This document shows positions 20,541 to 31,154 of a stretch of DNA of 64,000 bases, piece after piece. The position numbers were made by a program, and so were the translations under genes. This DNA is from Dactylorhiza incarnata (taxonomy: Eukaryota; Streptophyta; Magnoliopsida; Asparagales; Orchidaceae). The notes below the pieces were generated by a model. That model saw nothing but the letters and a program-made list of their open reading frames with translations. It made no database searches and had not been told where the DNA came from. Within the stretch, counting starts at the first letter, position 1. Every line of letters begins with the position of its first letter. The stretch lies in the NCBI GenBank assembly GCA_033032865.1, contig JAWHQI010000148.1:3801501-3865500 (forward strand), in the 5' to 3' direction.

Positions 20541-23367
20541 CAGTCTTCTTTCCTGCGGGAAGAGGAACTAACCGCCAGGTCCCATTCTTCCGCAAAGCAG
20601 ACATCTCAGCCTCCATGGCGGCCACCCATTCAGGGTGCTGTAATGCCTCAGCCGTAGAGCTCGGAATCCGGATCTGGTCAGTGGCTGTAAGGAAAGCTCG
20701 GTAACCCTGAGAAAGACGCTGGTAGGACACAAAATTTGCCAGCGGATGGTCAGTAACACAAGAGCGCTTACCCTTGCGAAGTGCAATGGGTAAGGCAGAA
20801 GAAGAATCATCACCTGCCTGAGGAAGTGGCACCTGGTCCGGTGAGCTGGGCTCGATCAGCAGATCTCGAAGGACTGGGTGGACACGGGAAGGCCCACGGG
20901 GGCCACGAGTGTATGTCTGTAGTGGAGCGGGGCTGGATAAGTAGTGAAGAGGGACCAGAACAGGGAGGGGTGGCGGTAACGAGGATGCAGGAGTAGTGGA
21001 GTCATGATAGAAAGGGACATCCTCAAAGAACGTGACATCCATGGTATGGAATGTCCGCCGAGAAGAAGGGTCAAAACACCGATATCCCTTGGAGGATGAG
21101 GAATAACCCAGAAAAATGCATCGGATAGCTTTGTTATCAAGTTTAGTCCGAGTCGGACTACGATCCTGAACGAAGCACACACACCCGAAGACGCGGAGCG
21201 GAACAGGGAACAACGGGTGGCTAGGAGATAAGAGACTCAGAGGAACACGACCCACTAGAGGTTGGCAAGGCAGCCGGTTGACCAAGAAGGTCCCCGTAAG
21301 AAGAGCAGCACTCCAAAAAGATTTGGGAACATGAGACCCACTAAGAAGGCACCGGGTCACATTTAGGAGATGGCGGTTTTTGCGTTCCGCCACTCCATTC
21401 TGTTCCGGGGTATAAGGACAGGAGAACTGGTGAAGGGTTCCCTGGCTAGCAAGGAAGGCAACAAACGAGGAAGAAGTGTATTCTCCCCCATTATTGGAGC
21501 GTAGTATACGAATACGGGAAGAGTACTGAGTACGCACCATATGAGAAAACTGAGCATATAAATCAGACACTTCGGATTTAGTACGCATAAGGTAGACCCA
21601 ACAGCAACGAGTAAAATCATCAATAAAAGAAACAAAGTAACGAAATCCATCATAGGAAACAACTGGGGCCGGGCCCCAAACATCCGAGTGAATAAGATGA
21701 AAAGGTGCAGAAGCACGAGAAGAAGATATAGGATAAGAGGTGCGTGTGTGTTTACAAAGTTGACACACATCACACTGAAAGGAGTGCTGAAATAAAACAT
21801 GAGGAAAAAGAGAAGATACAACTTTTGGGCTAGCATGGCCAAGCCGGGCATGCCAGACAGCAGGAGTGGTAGTCGCAGTAGCAGCACTGGACGGAGGCAC
21901 AGATGAAGAACGGGAGAGATCCAGCTGATAAAGCCCGTCACGCTCACGGCCGTAGCCAAAAATCTTCCTCGTAGTCAGGTCCTGAAAAACACAACCAGAA
22001 GCAAAGAAAGTTACCGAACAATTCAAAGATTTAGTAATTTTACTAACAGAGAGAAGGTTCAAAGCCAGTTTCGGAACATGAAGAACTGAATCCAAGGGAA
22101 AAGAGGGGGAAAGAGATATTGGGCCATTGTTTAGAATGGGGGTAACGGAACCATCAGCCAGGCGAACCTGCCGTTGGTCACCAGGAGGAAGAGGAGAAGA
22201 GAGCAAGTCCTTGTCACCCGTCATATGATCCGTGGACCCCGAATCAATAGTCCAGTCAGAGGGAGACCCCCCGAGAGTGGCGTGAAAAGCCGATGAGATA
22301 CCCGACGCAGATGCCGAAGTAGACGAGAACGCTGAGGAAGCAGGGGCAGAAGAGACCGGCGGCGGAGGCAGGAGCGGGGCATGCTGCTGAAGCTGAGACT
22401 GAAGCTCCTGAACCTGAGCCATAAGCTGGCTCCAATCTGCAGAAGGGGTCCCAGAAGGGACACTGTAACTGGGCGGGCCCCCAAAGTCGGACGAGGCAAT
22501 GGCAACGGTGCGGGTAGCAGGCGGCTGTTGGCGAAGATGAGGATAGAGTTGCCAGCATCGGGACTTCTCATGACCAGTCCGGAGGCAGTGCTGACACTGA
22601 ACAGAAGCAAACGGGCTACCGCGGCCACCGCCACGACCGCGAGGAGCAGAAGAACGCCCCCGTGGCATAGAAGAAGTACGACCGGAAGCAAGTGCCATCG
22701 TGTCGGGGGGAGGGGCGAGCGTCGGAACCGGAGGAGCAGTCAGGCGGGCGCGACGCTCTTGCTCCTCAACCAGGGAGTAAGCATCCAAAATGTCCGGAAG
22801 AGGGTTCATGCTGAGAATCTGAACCCGAATCTGTTCAAACTCAGGTCGTAACCCCATCAGAAATTGGTAGGTCTCACGCTTCTCCTGACGCTGCTTGGCA
22901 ATCAACAGATCCTCAGCATGCGGAAAAGCACTAAGCGGCTCAAGATCAGAGAGCTCCTGGAACCGCCCAGAAAGGAAGGTGAAGTAGTCATGCACAGAAC
23001 GATCCCCCTGACGAGCCGTCGAAATCTCCTGGAAGACGGAGTAAATCCGCGTATCAACACGGGTATGCCCATAAATACGGGTCAGGGCGGCCCAAAGTGA
23101 GGGCACTGAGTCAAACCGCATAAATTGCTCGTAGAGACGAGGCTCCATCGAGCATTGGAGCCACCCAAGAATCTTGAAGTTCTCCGTTTTCCACTGACGG
23201 AGAGCCTTTTCCTCGGTAGGCTTGGGAACCCCATTAGGTTCAAGCCAATCAAGCTTGTCATGGCCGGCGAGATGGACATGCACGGAGTTGGACCAAGCAA
23301 TGAAATTCTTCTCACTAAGGAGGGAGGTAGTAATGCGGCGGGCAAAGCCATCATGTGAGGAATCCAT
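20485..23367 (-). pseudogene. gag-pol: Nested Copia Gag-Pol: gag, protease, integrase and start of RT
   Basis: A 960-codon frame from a good ATG about 430 bp inside the 5' LTR. Order: Copia gag (about 1-230), zinc knuckle CQHCLRTGHEKSRC, aspartic protease DSGSTDHM (about 375), pre-integrase WHARLGHAS, integrase core, integrase C-terminal region, and the RT start ending at CRWVY. Integrase has Asp in HSDVWG and Glu in GVAERKNRH, but the middle position reads RSNNGGEY at residue 625, where relatives have RSDNGGEY. That Asp-to-Asn change should abolish strand transfer. After CRWVY the frame runs into an unrelated tail and stops at 20485. Confidence 0.92.
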
Positions 23368-23788
23368 AGGAAAAGAAAAGGTAGAAGCCCAAAAAGGAAA
23401 GAGGAAAGGGGTAATAAATCTCCAAAGGAGAGAAAGAAAGGGGAAAAACCCTTAAACGGAAGAGAAAATGGGGATCCGAAGGATGAGAAGAGCCATAGAT
23501 CAAAGATCTAGGGCATTAAAAGAGGTAAAAAAGAAGAAGAGGAAGGAAGAAGGAGGGAAGAGGCGGTCCAGCCGATCTACATGTTGATCGGCGAGACCGC
23601 ACGGAGGGGCGAGAACGGGGGCAGGAGAGGCGCTGGGAGGGCTTGGCGAGGTCGGACGAGGCGCCTGCAGGGCTCGGCGAGATCGGACGAGGCGTCTGGT
23701 GGGCTCGGCGAGATCGGACGAGGCCCTCCTGGCGGGATCGGCGGATGAGCGGACGCAGGCGGACTGGAGATTAGGGGTTACGGGATTC
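23368..23788 (-). other. Leader of nested Copia
   Basis: Purine-rich on the plus strand next to gag, with degenerate GGCTCGGCGAGATCGGACGA repeats at about 23640-23740. No supported ORF. Confidence 0.65.
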
Positions 23789-23800
23789 GCTCTGATACCA
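23789..23800 (-). other. Primer-binding site of nested Copia
   Basis: Minus-strand TGGTATCAGAGC directly adjoins the 5' LTR; initiator Met tRNA primer type. Confidence 0.93.
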
Positions 23801-23941
23801 AGTGGAATTAGAGAATTGATAATATTATTAGGGCCCATAACCCGGCAATTTATAGGGATACAAAGAGGAAAATAAGGAGGAATAAACGATGTGGGACTAA
23901 ACCCCACTACAAATAAATACAAATAATAATAAAACCTCATA
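23801..23941 (-). repeat. 5' LTR of nested Copia (141 bp)
   Basis: Pairs with 19001-19141 and is followed by GTCCA at 23942-23946. Confidence 0.93.
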
Positions 23942-24493
23942 GTCCACTATGACTAGGATGCAGTCGTATCCCTGTGAGCGCGGCAGGCGGGTAATGAAGT
24001 CCATGACCACGTCCTCCCAAACGCGGTCCGGAATGGGAAGGGGCTGCAGGAGGCCCCCTGGAAACTGCGGCTCATATTTAGCCTTCTGGCAGGTGAGGCA
24101 AACTGCCACGTACGTCTTGACCTGCCAGAACATGTGGGGCCAATACAGCGAAGCCGCTAAGCGGCGATAAGTGCGGAACGCCCCTTCGTGCCCGCCCGTC
24201 GGAGATGTATGGAACTCGGCGAGGAAGCGCGGAATGCTCGGCAACGACGGTGCGAGGACGAGGCGGCCCTTGAAGAGAAGACGGCCCCCAACAAGGGCAT
24301 ATGGCGGATGAGCGGTAGGCTCGGCGAGGAGCGCCGTCTGGATTCCCCTCAGGACGAGGTCGACTTCCACTTCCTGCTGGATGGTCGCTGCGTCTTCCCA
24401 TATCGGGCGAGAGATAGGCTGTGAGCTCAGGAGCTTGACTCTGGCGGGAGAGGGCATCAGCTGCCCGATTCGCCCTCCCGGGGCGGAACTCAA
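23942..24493 (-). pseudogene. pol: Reina-like integrase, N-terminal half
   Basis: Contains the HHCC zinc-binding region (HTSPTGGHEGAFRTYRRL, then CLTCQKAKYE), the PLPIPDRVWEDVVMDFI start of the catalytic core with its first Asp, and ILVIVDY, where the nested Copia interrupts it. Sequence resumes at 18995. Upstream it overlaps, in another frame, the end of the RNase H segment. Confidence 0.85.
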
Positions 24494-25163
24494 TGGTGAA
24501 TTCGTAGCCCAAAAGTTTGGCGAGCCACACCTGCTGGGCGGGGGTGGCGATCTTCTGCTGTAAGAAGTAGCGAAGGCTGTGGTGGTCGGTGCGGACCACG
24601 AACGGGCGGCCCAGGAGATATGGCCGCCAATGCTGAACCGCGAGGACGAGTCCCATGAGCTCGTTCTCGTAGGCGGATCGGCTGCGAATGGTGTCCGAGA
24701 AAGCCTGACTGAAATAGGCTATCGGTCGGCCGGCCTGCATGAGGATCGCCCCCACGCCCGAGCCGGACGTGTCACACTCAACTAGGAAGGGCCGTGAGAA
24801 GTCCGGCATGGCCAGCACCGGCCCCCGCACGAGGGCCTGCTGAAGGGCGGCGAAAGCCGCGAGTGTCCACTGGAAAGGGCCCTCTTCTGACTTCTTCAGG
24901 AGCTGTGTGAGAGGTCTGGCCATCGCGCCGTACCCCTGGATGATACGACGGTAGTAGCCGGTCAGGCCAAGGAACCCGCAGACATCCCGTAGTGAAGACG
25001 GAGTCGGCCAGTGAAGAACCGCTGCAATATTCTCCTCATCCATCGCGACCCTCTGCGCCGAGATGGTATTGCCGAGGTAGCTCACCTCGGAGACGCCAAA
25101 GGAGCACTTATTTGGGTAGATTCTTAGCTGGTGGTGCCAGAGGGTGGTCAAGGTGAGGCGCAC
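24400..25163 (-). pseudogene. pol: Reina-like RT connection and RNase H
   Basis: The frame is open to 24078 but is homologous to about 24400. It has KCSFGVSEVSYLGNTIS, FLGLTGYYRRIIQGYG and an RNase H-like domain with VECDTSGSGVGAILMQ, YENELMGLVLAVQHWRPYL and RTDHHSLRYFLQQ, ending ANRAADALSRQ. These are the standard Gypsy landmarks between RT and integrase. After that the correct integrase frame is the neighbouring one, showing another frameshift. Confidence 0.85.
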
Positions 25164-26203
25164 ATGCTGTAGGTGGTCCTACCAAGGAGAGTTGCAGACC
25201 AAAATGTCATAAAAAACAAGTACATGACGTCGGAGGACTGCCCTGAAAATGTCGTTCATTGTGGCCTGGAAGGTAGCGGGGGCATTAGTCAGCCCGAAAG
25301 GCATGACCAGGAATTCTAGTGGCCGTCGTGGGTGCGGAAGGCCGTCTTGGCCACGTCCTCCGGTCGTACCCGAATTTGGTGATAACCCGCTCGCAGATCC
25401 AGTTTGGTGAAGAAGACGGCCCCATGAAGCTCGTCCAAGAGCTCCTGAATAACTAGAATCGAATACTTGTCGGGAACTGTGGCCTTATTGAGCTCCCGGT
25501 AGTCCACGCAGAACCGCTAGCTACCGTCCTTCCTGACCAGGAGGATCGGGCTTGGGAAAGGGCTGGTACTATGACGGATGAGGCCCCCCATCAACATCTC
25601 GTGGACCAATCACTCGATCTCATCCTTCTGCACGTGGCCGTAGCGGTATGGCCGTACCGAAATGGCTGCGGTGCCAGGCTGCAGGGGGATGATGTGGTCG
25701 GTCGCCCGGGCTGGGGGAAGATCGGTCGGGGTCTCGAAGAGGTCGGTGAACTCGGTGAGGAGCCCCTGAAGGTCGGCCGGAGCGGAAGGAAGCTCTTGAG
25801 AAGATGCGGCGATGGGCCAGAGCCAGGCTGAGAAGTCGACCTCGGAAGTCCGCTGGATGGCGCGGAAGGAGACGAGGTAGCGAAGGCGGGCGGTGTCGCC
25901 GACAAGGTGGAATGGCTGGCCCTGGTGTCGGAACTGCATGGTCATGGTAGCCCAGTTGACCTGCACGTCCCGCAACGTACGAAGCCAAGCCACCCCCAAA
26001 ATGGCGTCGATGCCGCCGAGGCTGAAGGCGTAGAAATCGGCGGTAACCGCGCAGTGGCCGACCAGCAAGGAAACACCGCAACAACACCCCAAAGTCGGGC
26101 AGCGGCGCCCGTCACCTAGGTAGACTATGTAATCCGGAGACGGGAGGACGGGATCTGGAGCTGCTGTACCAACTGGGCTGAGAGAAAATTGTGGCTCGCC
26201 CAC
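25164..26203 (-). pseudogene. pol: Reina-like protease to RT, with damaged polymerase motif
   Basis: Pieces in different frames give the protease region (26203-25610, LGVAWLRTL and the IRPYRYGH start of RT), then [14 protein letters not shown] and [15 protein letters not shown] (25507-25316). The polymerase motif near 25200-25220 reads VFYDILV instead of the family's VFFDDILV: one codon is lost and only one Asp remains. Stops at about 25518 (TAG on the minus strand) and at other points add to the damage. Confidence 0.82.
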
Positions 26204-27370
26204 TGTCCACCATGATCACGATGGGGCGACCCCAAAGTAACCCGGACAACTTCATGGTCTGAAGGCCTGAAATGCCCCCCACCGTGAAACAAGGGAGCTC
26301 TAGGCGGTGGAAGTTGCCTGGCGTAGGGTCGGCGGAGCCCTCCTCCTCCGGAAGCTCAAGGGACTCGAAATCTGCTGCAGTAAGCTCGGGGTCGGCGACG
26401 CCGAAGATGGCGTGGAACTCCTTCGTCGTGCACTCATGGGTCGGGGAGTAGGGTTGGCGGCACCGAAAACACAGGCCCTTGGCTCCGCACTCGTTGTACT
26501 CCCGATCCGAAATGCGTCGGGGGGCCGCGGGTCGGCCCGTGCGGTTGCCCTCAGGGGACGGTCGGGTCGGTGGGGCCGGGGCAGGTGGCCGCCACGGAGG
26601 CTGATGGGTCGGGGGATGAGGCCCAGTAGGCGTAGCCGACCGCCGAGATGAGAGGTCGGCCTCCACGAGGCGGGCCAAATCCAGAGCATCGGAGACTGTC
26701 CGGGGGTGGTGCGTGCGTAGCCGAGAGAGGATGTGGGGTAGCAGACCCTGCATGTAGAAACCCAAATAGTGGTCCGGGGGAAGGCCGGGAACATGGGATA
26801 CCAACGCCACGAACTCGTCAATATAGTCGTCGAGGTTGGTCGTCTGGCGGATGCAGCAAAGGCGCTTGATGGCGGTAGACCTGGCGTAACGGTTGTCGTA
26901 ACGACGAATCATCTCCTGCTTGAGGTCAGACCAGGAAAGGTTGGGATTCGACTGGCGGATCCACCGGGCCCAGTGGAGGGCTGAGCCGTCCAACCCCACG
27001 AGCATAGTGGACACCTTGTCGTGTTCCGGAGTGAGTTGGAGATCGAAATACTGTTCCGCCTTAGCGATCCAGCCCATCGGGTCGATGCCGACGAAGGACG
27101 GAAGGTCGAGGGAGAGGCCGAGCCGTACGGGGGTCGGGGGGGTGGCGGCGTCTCGGTTGGCCGCACCGAAGGGGCGCCGAGGATGGAGGGGCCTTCCGTG
27201 GCTGATCCCGAGCCGGACGGAGTTGTGGGCATGTGTAGGGCGTCGATCTTCGAGAGGAGGGAAGCGTGCATGGCGGCGATGATTTGGTCCTGAGCCTCGA
27301 GGCGTTGGTGGAAGGCCTCTGCGGCGGGATCCGCAGCGGGGTCAGTGGAGGAGCGAAGAGTGGGGGCCAT
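26112..27370 (-). pseudogene. gag: Reina-like Gypsy Gag and protease start, frameshifted
   Basis: The best start is the ATG at 27368-27370 (MAPTLRSST), about 315 bp inside the 5' LTR. The N-terminus has a coiled-coil-like FHQRLEAQDQIIAAMHASLL. The capsid domain continues in the next frame (GWIAKAEQYFDLQ, ALHWARWIRQ, YMQGLLPHILSRLRTH). A zinc knuckle CFRCRQPYSPTHEC and the protease IMVDSG follow; just after DSG the frame is lost. At least two frameshifts are present. Confidence 0.85.
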
Positions 27371-27667
27371 GACGAGAAGCACGCGAGGGCTGAGCGGAAA
27401 GCAGCGTCGATCGGGATCCGGACGCTGTACGCGGGAGCCGGGGAGGGACGCCGATCGGGTGTTGTACGCGGAAGCCAGGGCGGGACGCCGATCGGGCTGT
27501 GCGCAGATCAGGGACGCCGGGTGCTGTACGCGGAATCCGTTCAGAATGCCGATCGGCTGGAGGGGCTGTGCGCGGATCAGGTACGCCGATCACACGGGCC
27601 GCAACGACACGATGCGGGAAGATCCTTGGCTTGGAGAGAGACTCCGGCGGCTAGGTCAGCGGGCGGA

Positions 27668-27685
27668 GCGGCAGGTCGGACCAAA
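27668..27685 (-). other. Conserved sequence at the primer-binding position of the Reina-like Gypsy
   Basis: Minus-strand TTTGGTCCGACCTGCC lies directly inside the 5' LTR. The Gypsy at 53761-63723 has TTGTCCGACCTACC in the same place, so the site is shared by two related elements. I cannot name the primer tRNA. Confidence 0.55.
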
Positions 27686-28003
27686 TATTTGGAACTAGGG
27701 GGAAGGGATCCGGCAAGGGAAGGTCCGACGGAGGTAGAGAGGAGGAAGAATTAGAGGGGAAAATCCTTTAGGGAGCAGCCCTAAAATTGCATAGATCCAA
27801 AGATAACCACAATAACCCACACAACACCCCTTTTATAATCGAAGGGGTGCGAATAACCAGTCTGCGACTAAAACCAGGAAAGACGCCAACATAAGATAAG
27901 AAAATAAAACATAACATAAAGGACATCCAACATCCGCTGCTGCTGCCGCCCCCTGCATGTGTAGACGCGCCAGGGGGTTTCCTCGATCTGCTCGACCGTA
28001 TCA
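27686..28003 (-). repeat. 5' LTR of the Reina-like Gypsy
   Basis: 318 bp, pairing with 17677-17998 and followed by the TACTA duplication at 28004-28008. Confidence 0.88.
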
Positions 28004-28008
28004 TACTA

Positions 28009-28330
28009 TGAGGGACTGGAGATGCTGTTAGTTAATAAAAAGGAGTGGAAGACCTATCCATTGGAGGGATAGGAAATGGTAAGTCAGTTATTGTGGATGT
28101 GGGGGGGAAGCAGTGAAGTACAACTGATTTTTCAAGGAATATGATATCCACAGAGACCACAATTTTGTGAGTCAGGGTCCAATAACAAACATCACCATTT
28201 TTAGTCTGAGAGTATCCGACAAACATATATTTGCTGCACAGGGTGCTTGTTTACTGAGAGAGGGGATATAACAATGAAACCCACGATATCAAAGGTAGAT
28301 TTTTCTTTAGTTCAACTCATCTCATAATAA
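28009..28330 (-). mobile_element. Old Copia remnant, integrase C-terminal part
   Basis: Minus-strand frame at 28226-28032 gives MFVGYSQTKNGDVCYW and a VDIIFLE stretch, matching the Copia integrase C-terminal pattern (CVFVGYS, then MDVTFFE). It is the 5'-most surviving part of the remnant also found at 17363-17676 and 11690-12651. Confidence 0.7.
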
Positions 28331-29034
28331 GTTGAACGATATGATTTCATCTTTTTTCATAGGCGACCTACGAGCAGCGGCGGGCGCAGGAATTATTTTC
28401 AGTGTGGGCGGAGTATAAAATTATTCAATTAAATAGACAAATATAATAAAAATATGTAAATTACATTAATATCACACAATTCTATAAAATAGTTGTTCAA
28501 TTTGGGGAAACTGATATCATTTACCATACTTTTTTTGATGTTTCATCTTCTCGGAGCATTTCTTAATAATCTTATTTTTGTTGGTAATATTTTTTTTAAT
28601 ATAGGTTATCAAATAAGCATTCATTCATTCCTCTCTAATTACGTAATGAGATTTTGATAAAATGAATCAAGTACAACTCTCACCCATAGTGAAATCACAA
28701 AGAAAAATTAATCATGTCATGCGTACTTCCTAGTAATCCTTTCACCTTTTTTGTCTTTTTTATAAACTCAAAATTTTTTATTATTCTGTCATAATATTTA
28801 AACAAGTCTTGCTTATCTTAATGGTTATTTTAATTTTTATATTTTTATGAATTAACAAAAATTGTAAGCTTTTATGACATATATAATTGAGAACAAATTA
28901 AAATAATGAAAATTTCAAATATTAAAGTAAATATAATTCAGATAATAAATTAAAAGCTCAATTCATTATTCTTTATGAATAATTTAAATATCACCGTCCC
29001 TTTTAAATTTTGTAAACATTTAAAAAGACATGGG
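28331..29034. other. Very AT-rich intronic sequence
   Basis: No protein or LTR is recognised. A short GC-rich block at 28375-28420 (CAGCGGCGGGCGCAGGAATT) looks like the end of a dispersed plant repeat, but I cannot assign it. Confidence 0.5.
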
Positions 29035-29039
29035 GCTTC
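29035..29039. repeat. Target-site duplication GCTTC, left of Copia E
   Basis: GCTTC recurs at 46470-46474 after the 3' LTR of element E. Confidence 0.85.
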
Positions 29040-29062
29040 TGTTGGTGTTTCCAAGGTGATCT

Positions 29063-29067
29063 GGAAG
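29063..29067. repeat. Target-site duplication GGAAG of the Tekay-like Gypsy
   Basis: GGAAG at 29063-29067 and 38419-38423. The host LTR reads CTGGAAGTGATCAA without the insertion, as in the intact 3' LTR near 45440. Confidence 0.95.
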
Positions 29068-30977
29068 TGTCACGACCCGTCTAATAACGAATATCAGAGT
29101 GCGCTACGGGCGGGTCGTGATGCCGCAGACATGGGTAAAGAGAGATCATGTCTGCTAGGCGGGGGCTGTAATACCAGAATAGCTGTAGAAAATAATTAGA
29201 TTTTGAAGAACAATACCAGTTAGATATATTATGCGGAAGCTTGAATTAAAAGTGATGCTCATGCACTTTGATTAATTCTCATACTATAATTATGATGTAA
29301 AAGTAGGTGCTAGTAAACCGCAGAAACCAAATGAACATTTATAGAATGCTGAAAATACATCCATATCATCCTAAGAGTTGTCCACGATACAAGGAAAATG
29401 CTTGAAAATAACTAGTACAGGAAAGCCAAATCCAAAAGTAAAAGAACAAGATACAGAGGACCTGATGCAGCAATTACAAAAAAAAAGGTAAACCTCCGAC
29501 AGACGGGAGCTGGGCGAAGAACAGCTCAGGAAGTAGGCGGCGCAGTCACGAACCCTAAGGCAAGTCCAAACAGAAGGAAAAGCCTCAGAACAAGATCAAC
29601 AACAGAGATTCAAGTTTAATAAAATGAACAAGTAAACTGGGAAACAAGCATAGCAGTAAAGTACGTCAGAGACTAACTGAGATTCTTTAGTAAATTTTAG
29701 CCTACTCCGGAGTTTAGCCTAAACACAAACGTATAAGCATAAATCAATGAAAGGCGTGTGTGTCGCCATTTGATGTACAAGATTCTAGCATGGGAGTAGA
29801 TGCAAGGCTTAAGCTACCGCTGCTTACAAGATTCCCTTATTGGTTTCTGTTACCATTCGAGCGTGAACTCATTTTTTTGGTGTCACATCAAACGACACAT
29901 TCCCTTTCATTGTTTGCCTATGACGTCTAATGAGCTTACTTATCTGCAAGTAATAAATTCAAGTGGGGGCTAGTAAGGTACCAGTGTGACTTAAATAAAA
30001 CTTGTTTGCAAGCGAGAGAGTTTTCTCTACTTGCCTTAAGGAGAAGCCGGGCTTGAAGGCGGCGGCTAAGAGGCAAGGTCTAAACTTTAGCGGAACCTGT
30101 TCAAGATGCGTTCACATGAAATGTTTGTTTCAACGCTTATTCCTACGCGCACACATGACTATGTTGCGTAATTAATTCAAGGGGGCGAGTACAGGAAAAT
30201 TTACCTCCCTCGTCAAAGAGGGGAGAAGTGGTTACCACAAGAGATCCGAAGGTTTTGGCGGCGGTTGAATCCGGGAAAACCCTAAATCGGAGAGGGTTTG
30301 TGATGATTCCATCAATCAGGTCGACGAGAGGTACCGGAGAAATCACAACACAATGCGGTTAGTCGATTATATGGGGGTTACATGCTTGGTCTTTAAAAAC
30401 ATACGCGATTAGGAACACGAATCTACACTAACCTTTCTGAAAATTCTGAATAAAATGGAGGAAGAGAGATCTCTTACCCAGATAGCCCAAATTCGGCCAA
30501 AAAAACTGAGAGAAGGCGGGTCCGAGCAAACCCTAGATGTTCTCCTTGCAAATCTCCGGCTAAATCGAAGAGGAAGGGCTGCCGGAGGAAGGAAGGGTCT
30601 GGCTGCCGGCCAGAGGAGGAGAATGAGGGGGCTGCTGTCGGCCAGAGGAGAAGAAGAGGGGAGGCGCAGCTGGAGGAGGCGGCGGCGGCTGGAGGAGACG
30701 CAGAAGGTGGCGTCGGCGGCTGGAGGAGCAGCAGGGGTCGACGTCGGCAAGGGGAGGTGCAGTCGCAGGCGCAGGCGGGATCGACTTCGCGAGCGGGAGA
30801 CGGAGCGCTGGAGGGAGTCAGAAGGAATCGAGAGCGGGAGCCCTAGCGGGTTGGTTTGCGATTTTTGCGTGAGTGCTGGGCCGCGATTTTTAATCGGGGG
30901 AGGGGAGATAGGCGGGCTGCGGTTAGATGAATAGGGAGGTAACAATTGGTTTATATTTAGTGTTTTGGGTTATTACA
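29068..30977 (-). repeat. 3' LTR of the Tekay-like Gypsy (1910 bp)
   Basis: Pairs with 36509-38418 and has exactly the same length. Differences seen include T/C at about 30353 and a few in the GC-rich block 30480-30835. ORFs of 159-178 codons on both strands there are composition artefacts. Confidence 0.95.
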
Positions 30978-30988
30978 TTCTCCCCTAC
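30978..30988 (-). other. Polypurine tract of the Tekay-like Gypsy
   Basis: Minus-strand GTAGGGGAGAA directly before the 3' LTR. Confidence 0.85.
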
Positions 30989-31154
30989 TTAGAAAGTTTC
31001 GTCCCGAAACTTCTTAGGATTTTCTGGCTGGGACTAATAGGACGAAGATTCAGAAGTTTTTTTTTTATACCGACCAGGTTTGCAAATCAAAGCATGGAAA
31101 GTAACTATGCAGAAAGCAAAAAGCGAAGAGAACAAGAGCGGAGGCATACCAGGA

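Larger units (their letters stand above)
19001..23941 (-). mobile_element. Complete Copia nested in the Reina-like integrase
   Basis: A 4941-bp minus-strand Copia with 141-bp LTRs (three differences by eye), GTCCA target-site duplication, primer-binding site at 23789-23800 and polypurine tract at 19142-19153. Two overlapping long frames cover gag to RNase H. It interrupts the integrase core of its host between IVDY and HMSKYRH, giving a clear nesting order. Confidence 0.95.
17677..28003 (-). mobile_element. Reina-like chromodomain Gypsy, with a Copia inserted in its integrase
   Basis: Minus-strand Ty3/Gypsy bounded by about 320-bp LTRs and a TACTA duplication. Removing the nested Copia and one GTCCA copy leaves about 5.4 kb. 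Domain order gag, protease, RT, RNase H, integrase, chromodomain, together with the small size and LTRs, suggests the Reina chromovirus lineage (inferred). LTRs differ at about 5% of positions by eye. Pol carries frameshifts and a damaged RT active site. Confidence 0.9.

Noticed and set aside
22221..22691. Additional frames over the Copia gag at 22221-22851
   Set aside because: Leu/Arg/Pro-rich shadow translations of the GC-rich gag linker.
28375..28420. CAGCGGCGGGCGCAGGAATT block as a DNA transposon end
   Set aside because: It resembles a dispersed plant repeat, but no terminal inverted repeat or target duplication could be found around it.
30409..30945. Overlapping ORFs of 159 and 178 codons on both strands in the Tekay-like LTR, repeated at 37850-38386
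   Set aside because: They lie in a GC-rich LTR block, are Arg/Ser or Pro/Leu-biased, match no family I know, and occur in both frames because of composition.
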